A DNA stretch of 64,000 nt from Rotaria sordida (lineage: Eukaryota; Rotifera; Eurotatoria; Philodinida; Philodinidae). Made by a program: the position numbers and the translations under genes. Below, one piece after another: positions 22,852-34,122 of the stretch (position 1 is the first letter of the stretch; every line of letters starts with the position of its first letter). The notes under the pieces were generated by a model. It was not told the origin of the DNA. It worked only from the letters and a program-made list of their open reading frames with translations, and ran no database searches. The stretch lies in contig CAJNOL010000196.1 of the NCBI GenBank assembly GCA_905250125.1, forward strand, positions 1 to 64,000, written 5' to 3'.

Positions 22852-25833
22852 ATGGTTCGAATTCAATGGTCAGACAAAAATCATCCGATTACACATAAAG
22901 AAAATGTTACTATTGGCATGCCAAAAGATACAGAGACTAATACAACATATCTACGAATTGTTGTAAATCAACAGGTATACCTTTCGTGTTATTCAAACAG
23001 AGAATGGTTATCAAATGAATAAGATATGATTGTTATTCTTCTAATATTTCGACATAGAATGGCATAGTTTCTATTAGAATAAGATTAAATTATTCAATGA
23101 TTTCTAATCTGTACAGTTCGTTGAATATATACTTGAACGAATTTTCATTTGTAGAAATCAAAAATAATTATATTGAAATGTTTTTTTTTGTTTTTGGAGA
23201 ATGTATTCACTTTTGTATGATACTCTTATAATATAATTTAATAATATCGAGATTGTTATTAGACGATTCTATCGGAAGAACTCGATCATTTTGAATGGCT
23301 TGATGAATCTTCTACGACCGGAGTAGCAACAATCAGTACATCATATATTACAATTGTTATTCTTTATAATTCACAAGAACGAGCCTTATGTGAGTTTTTT
23401 GCTGATATGGAAGCATTTCTTAAAAAAGGTATGCTTTGAATACGATAGATATATTCTTAATGTGTTATTGATAAATTTGTTTTGTGCATAAAAAAGTAGG
23501 ATTTTGATCTTCAAAATAAGAAAACATGTTACCATTTTGATGGATATCTTGTCGCTTTGAGAAAATTTTCATCTTTTTTTTTCTCATTGAAAAATAATTG
23601 TATCTATCGTCTAATGATTTTTCTTCGTCACATCCCATTAATAATACAAAATGGTAAAATAATTTTCTGCTTGTAAAAAAAAATGTCTCAAATACAACTT
23701 GTTTTTATTGAATTAATTTAATATTGAACTTAAGTATACATCTTAAGAATGAAATATTTTTTGATTTCTTTATATCATAAATGATCTTATTTTTATCTAT
23801 GACTATTTGAGGACTTAGAAAACAATCATCGAGTCCATCTCCACAACGACGTATTCAAACAACACCAGGTACTAATGATTATATTTTGAAAAAAATAAAA
23901 TAAAAGAAGAATCATTCTTTGAGTAATTTAATAATATGATTTTATTCAATTATAATTACAATGTTCGAATATATCAGGTTTTCTAAATTCATTTAAGTAA
24001 AACTTGTCACGGTTTCAATACAGTAGTTTATTAATATTAATTTTAAAAAGATTTACTATTCAATTGATTTTAGATAATCTTATAACTTACGTAGAAATAG
24101 TTTGCGAAAATGTTCAATGTCGAATATTCATTCACATTTTACAGGTTTCAACTGATAAATTTCTTTGGAGTCAAGACTATATGCGTTATGTAGATCCAAA
24201 TGAGCTATGAATCTTTTGAAAAAAGTGTTGATACTCTTAACTTATTACTGCGTAGATACTGCATTTTTACGAAGTTTTTTAACTAGATATCACGGTCCAC
24301 TTAAGGATCTTAGGAAAATTTATTTTTGAATTTCGATTTGAAACTTTGCATAACTTCGTGTGAAAGTTTCAGATCTTTTCGTTGTTCCTATCTCAGGATA
24401 CAACCGTAGTAAAAGTTAAGATCTTTCTCAGTACAAAGTTTCCAATCGAAATTCGATAATTAGTTTTCCTGAAGAAGACCAAGACATTCATTAAAAAATA
24501 CCATAAACATGTCATATCTCCGTAACAATAAGCTAAGAGTACGAACTCTTTTTAGAATATTCATAGTTTATTTGAATCTACATAACGCACATAGTCTTGA
24601 CTCAAAAACGATTTATCAGTTGGTAAACTTCCTTCCGTAAGTAAGACGCATAAATAGTCAATTTTCGACATACAAAAGGATAAGATGCTTCACTCATCTT
24701 GTATAAGTATGTTAAATTTTTAGAGTGCACATTCATTCTTTTCATCAATATCTTACACTCTTCGTGTACATGAGCTAGTGAAAGGATTAAGGTTTTAGAC
24801 TGTTCTCAACAAAAAAAGTCAACGTACAGTTATTTCTTGTTGTTCACTTTCCTATGTTTCATAAATAAAAAGTTTTTACTTGGTTGAAAAGAGCATTATG
24901 TTAATTGATAAATAAAATTCGTCAAGCCAACAATAATATCAAAGTCTTTAGCTGTATGGAATAATTTTAATTGTATTTATGTAAACACGTAGAGAGCTGC
25001 TAGTCCACGTTTTTATGAAATCGGATCAATAAAAAAGAAAGTTATTTAAGCTATATCAAAGATATAGAAGAGAAAATTATATATATGAGCATGTGAATAT
25101 TTTTAAAAGCTGTCTTTTACGTATCGAATTTTCATCAGTAGAATTTCATAAATAAATGTTTATTTTAATTTCTTTTTTCTCGATTATTCATTTATTTTCT
25201 AAATGATAGAACAGATCGAATTGGCCGTTCATGATCTCGTAAGATTTATTGGTCAAGGCTCTAGTGCAGATGCTGAACATGCTGCACAATATTTAGCAAA
25301 ATCTCAAGCTAATTTTCAATTTAATTTAACCAATCCTAATGATGATACAGAAAACAAAACTACAACAAATAAAACCGAAGCTACAGCATCACGAAATGTT
25401 CTTCAGTTTGTTTATATTATTAATTTTTCTGCTTTTTTGATTCTGAATATTTAGACTAACATTACGTATTGAATGTCATTTAAATAGAGATCCTTTGATT
25501 AAAACAATCTATGTACCTATTGGTACTAATCTTCGAACATTAAAAGAAGAAGTTTGTTAATATGAAATATATTAATGTCTGTATTATAATGAACAAAAAT
25601 TTCAATTGATATTTTAGATAGAAAGAAAAACAGGTATCGAACGTAAAAGTCAATATTGGTATGCTTTTGATCGATATATGATTGATGATAATTATATATT
25701 TGGATCTAAAGATCCAGTAGTTTCATTTCGTCCAAGAAATACTCCTCTAAAAGAAATACCACCACCAACTGATCCAATTCGATCTGGTGATACTCTTATT
25801 ATGTATATTGCACAAATTGCAACATATAAATAG
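22852..25833 (+). CDS. SHARPIN/HOIL-1L-like protein, copy C
   Basis: Six exons (22852-22974, 23263-23428, 23812-23868, 25210-25405, 25455-25551, 25618-25833) join in frame to 284 residues, with phases 0,1,1,2,0. Apart from the one extra exon (57 nt), these match copies A and B. Residues 1-98 are beta-rich (TYLRIVVNQQ, then ITIVILYNSQERALCEFFAD) and align in pattern with the PH-like N-domain of SHARPIN. A Ser/Pro/Arg linker follows. Residues 116-155 carry tethering-like helices (LVRFIGQGSSADAEHAAQYL). Residues 184-284 are ubiquitin-like (LTLRIECHLN, then IKTIYVPIGTNLRTLKEE) and end SGDTLIMYIAQ. There is no NZF or RBR. Probable role: LUBAC-type adaptor (inference). Intron 3 (1.34 kb) carries a palindromic element. 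TTCCAG lies five bases before the start. The donor of exon 4 (CA|GTTTGT) is my choice to keep frame. Confidence 0.65.
24143..24635. repeat. Palindromic element, family 1, copy 3 (intronic)
   Basis: Lies in intron 3 of copy C. The left arm (about 24143-24310) and right arm (about 24490-24635) are inverted. Landmarks are CAACTGATAAAT and its complement ATTTATCAGTTG, GAGTCAAGACTAT and its complement, and ATGCGTTATGTAGAT and its complement. Closest to the copy at 6288-6790. Confidence 0.75.
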
Positions 25834-26003
25834 ATGAACTAATTTTTATTTTTATTTTTATTTTTCTTTGTTTTTTTGTTTAAAAATCAAATTGATATGA
25901 ACTTTAATTATTTTGCTAATAAATTTAAATTTATTTTTTATACAAGAATAAAAAAAAAAAACTTAACAATTAATTTAGATAAATATTCTTATTTTATCTA
26001 CAG

Positions 26004-28703
26004 ATGACTAATCATCATCGTCAATTAATAACAGATCTTAATACTCATTTAACAAAAATATCTTTGCCATATCAATGTCGTAAATCATTATTATCCTATG
26101 GCATATGGAATTCATCATTAAATATGATTGAAATAATTTATCAACATCGTTCAGCTTCAAAATGTTTTTTAACAATAGGTATAATGAAAAATTCGAAATT
26201 ATATCTTTATCCTGAAGAAGCAATATTTATGATGCAATGTTCATTATTACAAGTATCAATAAATAATTTCGATAAAAATCAAAACATTCCTATATCACTT
26301 AATGAAGCTTATTCAATATGGCTTAATCAATCATTATTAACTCTTAAACATCTACATGTTTATCAATATTTAACACGGATTGGATTTATATTAATTCGAC
26401 ATCGATCAACGGAAACAATGATGGAAACGAAAATAGATTTATCAAATAAAAAAATCAAGAGTATTAAACGAAAACGAGATGAATATGAACAAGAATTAAT
26501 TGAATCATCTGAAAACGAGCTTCAAAATGAAAATTACATTTGTCCGGTAATTACAAAAAATCTGAAATGAAAGAGATTATCATAAATTCAAAATGTTTTA
26601 TTTTCTATGATCCGAATGTAATTTAGAAAATGATGTTTTATTTTAATCACTACTGTGTTATAAATCAGAGATATTTATCGCAAGTAGAAATCTGCCGCTG
26701 TCGCGACGGTTTTCGAGAATTTCTTCCGTCATTGTGCTAAATTAGCACAGTTAGATTGAATCCATCAGATTCACCACGATTGTGACTGTTGAACTTGTAG
26801 ACACTTAAATTGGGTACAAATTCATCAAATTTTATAATCTCTCCCAATAAGAAGCTACCACTGTCGTGATAGTATTTTTGAAACATTTCCATCGTCACCA
26901 TGGACATCTCTATTATGAACTAGTAGTTTATCTTATACATTATTCATGTAATTAATTTAATGCAATATTTTTTTGGCTGAACTAATCGAATTTGAATTTG
27001 ATGATGAGGATGAAAAGTCATACCTTACAGGTCTCGAAATCGGATCACTTTTAGATAGTTCGACTGATTCGTGAAGAGTCGAGAACTGCTCATGCCTGCC
27101 CAGCCCGCCTTTTACTCTATTAGAATCCAACTTAGCCTGTCCGAACCATCACCATAGAATGGCACTACTAAAAAGTATATTCCTATCATAGTGACACGAA
27201 TTGAATAAAATCGAACAATTTTAATGCTTGAGAAAACAGTATGAAAGATAAGTCAAATTACTTATTGTAACGAAACACTAAGATGCGTTCGTAGGTACTC
27301 CAACTTCTTGAAGACTATGATTTATTAAGATAAGCTTTCGCGAGTAAAATAATCCACTGATCAATTTCAGTTACTATTTTTAGTTACACTCATGCTACTT
27401 AATGCACTTCATAGCGTACTCGAACTTATATATAGATGAGAAATAGGGTAAACTATTTAATTTAACGTAAAATTAAGTTTTAAGTGATTGCGTTAGGCAA
27501 ATATAATTTAATTTCGAGTTTTTCTTTACTTCAATACGAATTCATTATGGTATTGTTCCTGCTAATCTGGTCGCTGTCTAGGGTCCTTTCGCATATGGTC
27601 TGAACAATAGTATCTTTTGTCCTTCGAATAGTAGAGAAATAGCTTGCTCAAACCTAGCTAGTCGACTAATCACATTTCAGTGGCTTTTTTTCTCCGTTAT
27701 GGCAAGATAAAACATAGTGCTATTCGAGTCGATCATGGGTTAGCATGAGTCTTCTTTATATAAAGTCCGAACATCAGCATAGTAAGTCCGTATTGGGATA
27801 AAGAAAAAATCGAAATTAAATAATATTTGTCGAACGCAATCATAATTAACTTAATTAAGTCGAATTTAAAAAAATGGCCTACTCCTAATGAAGAATGCCA
27901 TTGAACCGAATAAAATATACTCCTTTTATTTATTGGCTAAATTACATTTCTAAAACGTTCGCATAATAAAGATTTCTAATTGTTATCAGTTGTGAGATGC
28001 AAAATTCATATAAGAAACTGTCTTTGATAGATATACACAAATAGAGAGGTTATTTTATGTTATATTAAAATGTAGAAGAAAAGAAACGTCCGAAAAATCA
28101 CAATTCTTTTTTCGATTAATAGTTAAATCAATAATAAATTATAAAATAAAATCAATCTTTTGAGAGTATCGAAAGTAACCATTCACATACCTGATTACAC
28201 ATGTTATATAAGTGTAGGATAATAAATCGAATTGAATGCAACAATAATTATAGCAAATCACTATTTAATATCGATATCTATACTTAAAGATAGTATAAAA
28301 GATCATGTACTCCTTGCTCCAAGTATACTTTAAGTACGACGGAAAGTTTATATATAGTAATCATTTATAAATAATCACATTATGTTTTTGTTTTTTTTAT
28401 AGATTCATTTGTCATCTGATTGCCGACGGCAATGGTTTCCAAATTATACAGATGATCCTCCTATAGATATTAAACATTATCCTCGTTTATTATTTCCTGA
28501 TACATTATCACCTGTTCATATTGATTGGCTTCCATCGGATTTCAATTCGAAAGTTTCTAATGTTCAATTATCAATTTATCAAAATAATAAATTATCAATA
28601 CGTCCATCTTATTCTCTTCTTCGTTCAATTGATCTTCAATCTCATAGAACAATTTATCAACGTTTATCATCTTTTTTCTCTCATTCAAATCAAGCTATAC
28701 AAC

Positions 28704-28737
<34 letters not shown>

Positions 28738-28954
28738 TATTTTTTTCGATATGTATACACCAAGAAAACATTTTCGTAAAAGTCAACCAGGTTTACCCGA
28801 TTATTATATAAAAATAAAAAATGGTAATGATGAATTTAATTTTGAAGAAATTTATAATGAACAACAAACAAACACTTTAACAGCTGTTGTTCATAATGGT
28901 GATCCTTCTTTTTATTTATTTAAACCATTCAATCCAATAGAAACATTGTTATGA
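26004..28954 (+). CDS. TSEN54: tRNA-splicing endonuclease subunit Sen54
   Basis: Two exons, 26004-26546 and 28403-28954, join in phase 0 to 364 residues. Residues 35-135 match the N-terminal domain of TSEN54: GIMKNSKLYLYPEEAIFMMQ, ISLNEAYSIWL and HVYQYLTRIGFILIRH correspond to the family's ...LHPEEALYLLE...LSIQEAY..L...VF.HLKR.GY. The C-terminal exon ends FFDMYTPRKHFRKSQPGLPD then VVHNGDPSFYLFKPF, the Sen54 C-terminal domain. TSEN54 is a structural subunit of the endonuclease that removes tRNA introns. It is shorter than the 526-residue human protein, mainly in the disordered middle, which carries a Ser run encoded by (TCA)n near 28704-28735. CTACAG abuts the ATG directly. The single intron is 1.86 kb and repeat-bearing. 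FAAH starts only 59 bp after the stop. Confidence 0.87.
26547..28402 (+). other. TSEN54 intron with diverged direct repeats
   Basis: A GT...AG intron with no exon seen inside. Two diverged direct repeats of about 50 bp start near 26688 and 26848 (CTGCCGCTGTCGCGACGG / CTACCACTGTCGTGATAG). A GGTCTCGAAATCGG block near 27031 resembles the end of the GC-rich element at 2916-3510. Confidence 0.5.
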
Positions 28955-29013
28955 AAAAAAAAAATAATATATATATATTTATATATATATGTAATTCTTT
29001 GTTGTCATTCTAG

Positions 29014-30956
29014 ATGTTAACGATTTGTTATTGGTCGATAAGTTTAATAATAGGTTTAATAATTCTTAATTGGTTTCGATGTCGATCTAAAAAATTACAT
29101 TATTATTCTATTGCACGTCAATGTGCAGAAAAAAAACGAATAGCACGTGATAAACATCGAGAAGAATTATTAAAACTTCTACGAACAAAATATTCAACAT
29201 ATCTTCCTAATCGTTCAATAGTTGAAAAAATTTCTCAATCAACAGCAACTGAATTATTATATGGTCTTCGTAAAAAAATTTTTACTTATACACAAGTTAC
29301 ACTTGTTCTTTCACTTCGAACAATTAAAATTGGACAAGAACTTTATTGTACTACTGAAGAATTTTTTGATCAAGCTATTGAATATGCTCAAAAATTAGAT
29401 GAAAATAATTCTAATTATCAAGAAGAATTTTTACTTCAAGGTATACCAATTAGTTTAAAAGATATAATTGATCAACAAGGAGCAGATTCATCAATGGGTA
29501 TATCTATGAAAAATTTTCGACCAGCATTAAAAGATAGTCTTATTGTTCAATTACTTAAAGAACAAGGTGCATTTCCTGGTTTTGTACGTACAGCAACTCT
29601 ACAAGGAATGATGTTACCTGATACTGTAAGTGAAACATATGGTACAGCACTCAATCCTTTTGATCTAACACGTACTCCAGGTGGTAGTAGTGGTAAATAA
29701 CTTATAAAAAAAAAACGAAAAAAGAAAATTCAATAACATTCAAACTTATTCATTTTCTAGGTGGTGAAGGAGCTTTAATAGCTGCTCGTGGTTCTCCATT
29801 AGGAATTGGTACAGATATTGGTGGAAGTATTCGTATTCCTGCACATTTTTGTGGTGTATTTGGTTTTAAACCAACACCAGGACGTATTACAGGTGTAGGT
29901 GTAGCTATCCCTAGTGTTAAAAATGAAACAGGTGAATCAAATATCCGTCCAACTGTTGGTCCATTAGCTCGATGTACTGATGATCTTGTTCTTGTTATGC
30001 GTTCATTTTTACAAGAAAATATGTGGTATAATGATCCTGAAGTAGCTCGACAACCATGGCGAAATGAACGTTTTATGGATAAAAAACGATTAACAATTGG
30101 TTTTTACACAAATGATAATTGGTTTCCACCTGCACCTGCTTGTATACGAGCAGTTAATGAAGCAGCTGAAGTTCTTCGTAAACTTGGTCATAGAGTTATT
30201 CCATATACACCAATTGATATACCAGAAGCTGTACGTATTTTTGTAGGAATTATTGGAGCTGATGGTAATCGTCATTTTCTTGAATCATTCGAAAATGAAC
30301 AAATAAATCCACTTTATAAATTAGTACTTCAAGCTGTTAAACTTCCAAATTTTTTACGTCCTTTAGTAGCTCATTTAATACGTATGTTTGGTGATCGACG
30401 TAATGCTCATATTATTCAATCTGTTGGTTCAAAAACTGCCTATGAATATTTTGATTTAGTTATTGATATGAAAAAATATATTAAAAAATGGTTAGATGAT
30501 CTTAGAAAAAATCATATCGATCTCCTACTGGTCAGTAAAAAAAAACTATAGATTTTAAAAAAAGACAAATTATTTCTTTTTTTTTTTAAATAGACACCAG
30601 TTAATGGTTTACCAGCATATCGTCATGGTCAATCTAGTTATTTATTTCATTCATGTACTTATACATTTCTTTTCAATCTTTTAAGTTTACCAGCTGGTGT
30701 TGTACCGGTAACATTAGTTCGAGATGATGAACAATATTATGAAGATATTGGTCATTTAAATAATGATATGACAGTATCTGCAGCTAAAGATGCATGTCGA
30801 CAATCGGCTGGATTACCTATTGGTGTTCAACTTGTTGGTTGGCCAAATGACGATGAACGTGTTCTAGGTGTCATGAAAGAACTTGAAAGCGCAATCGGAC
30901 AAAATCAATTACCAATACCAAATTTTGCTAATGATATTGACATTTATACAGACTGA
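29014..30956 (+). CDS. FAAH: Fatty-acid amide hydrolase (amidase-signature serine hydrolase)
   Basis: Three exons (29014-29692, 29761-30530, 30594-30956) join in frame to 603 residues (human FAAH 579). Residues 3-19 form an N-terminal membrane anchor (YWSISLIIGLIILNWF). The amidase-signature triad is visible: Lys in PISLKDIID (about residue 150), Ser in TPGGSSGGEGAL (about 226) and the nucleophile Ser in GIGTDIGGSIR (about 249). Further FAAH-specific matches are FCGVFGFKPTPGRI, GPLARCTDDLVL, NHIDLLLTPVNG, LPAGVVPVTLV and GLPIGVQLVGWP. It is expected to hydrolyse N-acyl amides such as anandamide to fatty acid and amine at internal membranes. The TAG of a pyrimidine-rich acceptor abuts the ATG, only 59 bp after the TSEN54 stop, which suggests cotranscription and trans-splicing. 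Confidence 0.93.
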
Positions 30957-33164
30957 AGTAAAAACAAAAAATGAAAGTCGCATTTTGTCAAGACAATAGA
31001 TTGACTATTTTTTTTTACAATAACTTATCCGAGCAGCTTATTGTGAATCTTCTTAGTTCTTTTTAAATATTTTATATGTCATTGTAAGTAGTATAGAAAT
31101 ATTATAATCTAGTAGAAGTTTAAATAGGTCGACTTTTCATAGATCTGGCCAGTTCCTGGCTGACTATGGATTCTTTTCAGCTTGCACATTCCTATGATGT
31201 ATTCTTCTTGGTCTGGTCTGTGTATTTTTTACATGCTACTAATAAAAACGAAGTAGAAAAATGTCTTGATAATGTCATGTAAATAAAAATGAAATGATCA
31301 GACAAAAAAGATTTATTAATTTAATACCTTTTTATTTGTAAAGAAAAGAATAGAAAAATTTTATATATAAAAAAGTGTATTTTCGATGAAAGATGTCTTT
31401 AATATTATATTTCACGAATCAATTAAAGAAGACCTATCCAAGCAGACAGATATCGAAAACTTGTACTTTTTAGTCTATTTTTCATTTATATTTAAAAACG
31501 CACAAAAAATCGTGTTCTTGTTGATGTTTTCCACTTTTTTTGCTCGTTTTTTGCTTCCCCAGCTCAACCAAGCGCGGTCGCAAATGACCGCAAGTCCTAT
31601 TTATTGATATATTATATGGCTCAATATTATGATCATATTTCTTCGAAAATGATATAGAGAAATATGGATTGTCAATAGATCCCGTTTTCTTTATCCTAGG
31701 TACAGTTTTCTCTTGTATGACTATAATTTTTTATCCAAATTGTTTCCATGTTAACTTAGATTTAGCTTTTTTGGTCTTTTTCTAATTTATTTCTACACGA
31801 AAAATATTTATCTCAATGAAACTGGTACTCTTCATCGTGTATGTTTTCTTTTTGCAATTCAGATACAAAGAAGTCTATTATAAATAAATTCATCTGATTA
31901 CTTTATGTCAATATGCAGATTTTAACATTCATCGTGAAAAATATTTTAGTATTGTTAAACAGTTATATATTTTCGGATATATTTGAGAAAAAGTACTGAA
32001 CAAAAAAAAATATATATATATACAGATTTGTGTTGAATTCTAAAGTCACTTCTAATAAAAATGATTATACTTCAATCTGTTAAGTAACTCTTTATGAACA
32101 ATAGACTAATCGATAAATATTTTATTTCTCATGAAGAAATGATTATAATGAATGAGTTTGACAAGAATTATCACAAAAATTATCTGCGCAACACTTCTAA
32201 TGACACATTCCAAAAAACGAAAACTAGTTTTGAAGTTTTGGTTTTGGAGTCGGAATTTAAGATATTAGAAGAAAACTGATATTAAAAGAATAAAGAATAG
32301 GGACGCATAAGAGTCTCATTTGCCTCATAGGACTTTTCACATGGTATCCAGCACAATGAGGTAACTGTGATCAAAATATAAAACTGAACTACATGATAGT
32401 ATTTTTGGCCTTCATCAAGGTTTATTCACAATGAATTAACTTTAAGCCAGAAAAAAAATGTTGAACAAATAGTTTGAAAGAGTATACAATTCTCGTTCTA
32501 GCTGATTAATTTTGATTCTCTTGAACGATTTATAAGTGAATGAAAATTGACCTGACACATTGTGGAAAGGCTTTTGCAACAAAGCTTATTATACTCATTG
32601 AGCATTGGCTATCTTATAATAGAAGACTTTGTATTGTAAGTTAAAAAGATTAGACGAAATTGAATTTTAAGGAATTTACGGTATATGGTAATGCGACCTA
32701 GATTCAAAATTCCGACAGAATTCATTTTACTTTTTTTCGAGATTATTGGAGAGGATTCGCCAAGTTACATGAGAAACTGTATGCTTTAAATTAAAATCAA
32801 AAGAAGTTTTACAAAAAATTTCAAGCTTCGATCAATTTCAAATATAAGAGAGAACTAGACGCGAAATTCTGACCTTCATAAAAATTTTTCTTCTTTGTTT
32901 ATGCAACTTGACGAGACAATAGTGCTCTATTATCATATGAAAAGAGAACGAGTAGATTTTAGTGTTTGTTTTTTCAAAAGTAAATGTCGAAGAATGGCTC
33001 ATCTCATATGTTGATAAACTTCTTTGAGTAAAGTTTTTTTTCATCATTAGACTTTTTATGTTCATTTTATTTATTTATTGATTTATTTATTTTAAATAAA
33101 TGCATACATAAAAATTAAACCTGTATCATTAAAAAATAACACAAATGATGGAAGTAAATATATA
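30957..33164. other. Gene-free stretch
   Basis: No gene seen. A block at about 32340-32600 (GAATTAACTTTAAGCCAGAA, CTAGCTGATTAATTTTGATT) is a diverged relative of the terminal repeat of the element at 42105-43545, so it is probably a solo relic. Confidence 0.45.
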
Positions 33165-34122
33165 CTAATCAATTATCATTATATCGTCATCTTCTACTGT
33201 TACTGTTGTCGGTATTTCAGCTTTTATTGTTGATGTTATTGTAATACTACTTTCAGTTGTATTTTCAGCTTGTTTAGCTAATTGTTGTTGTTTTTTTTGT
33301 TCTTCGATTGTTTGTTTGATTTGATCTCGTATACGTTCTTGGCGTCGTTGTAAAAACTCTGTTACTTGTTTAGGTGGTTTAAATTCTTTTTTGCGAAGCC
33401 ATTTATCAATTGCCTAGAAGAAATATTTTAAATTTAAAAGGGAAAAAAAGAAATTATTTTTATTATTTTGTTTTGTACTTCTTTTATATCTTGTCGAAAT
33501 TTTTCAGCTAATGTTACATATTCATCTGGTTTAATTTGACGCCGTATATGATCTTGAACAGCTTGATTATAATATTCTTTTATTTGTTCAAAATTCAGAT
33601 GTTCACCTTGTTTATTAGTAAATTCATTTTTTAAATGTTGTAATTTTGTTTGTAAAAATCCTAATTGATTTTCATAAGATTTTGACAAATCAGATTTAAT
33701 ATATTGATGAAAAAGACTAAATTCACGTGAACAATTTAAACGAGCTAATTTCTCTAAATCAGGTGCTTGTAAAGTACGTGATGTAGAAAGTATTTTTTGT
33801 TTCGATGAATTTGATGTTGTAGGACGTACATTAGAACGTGATGAAGCATTACTTGGAGGTCTCACTGGTTTCGAAAGTGTAGCTGGTGGTTTGGATTTTG
33901 TTTTCGGTGTTTTAGGTTTTGGAGGTGGACGAACACGAACAGGCTTTGGTGGTGGTGGTGGTTCAAGACCTTGAATAATAAAGAGATTAAATATTGAGAT
34001 TAAGAAAAAAAAACAATACGTTTTTGAATTTCTCGTGTTTCACATTTCGTAACTCGTTTGACTGTTCTTTCTTTACGTGATGGAAATTTAACGCCATAAT
34101 TCGGTGTTGTTGGAGGTGTCAT
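33165..34122 (-). CDS. Unrecognised Pro-rich and coiled-coil protein
   Basis: Three exons on the minus strand (34020-34122, 33479-33969, 33165-33413) with GT/AG introns join in frame to 280 residues. Residues 1-34 are basic (MTPPTTPNYGVKFPSRKERT). Residues 35-85 are a Pro/Lys/Ser-rich linker (LEPPPPPKPVRVRPPPKPK). Residues 95-198 are a helical, charged region (LQTKLQHLKNEF, IKEYYNQAVQDHIRRQI). Residues 199-240 contain AIDKWLRKKEFKPPKQVTEF and a Gln/Lys/Glu coiled coil. The tail is Thr-rich and acidic (VEDDDIMIID). I do not recognise the family; a cytoskeletal or ciliary role is possible but unsupported. TTTTAG abuts the ATG directly, the same start-site pattern as TSEN54 and FAAH. Confidence 0.72.

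Noticed and set aside
28521..28811. Plus-strand frame with a His run
   Set aside because: It is a frame-shifted reading of the TSEN54 (TCA)n serine tract.
31386..32279. Short plus-strand frames downstream of FAAH
   Set aside because: AT-rich composition, no domains and no splice partners. Considered chance frames.
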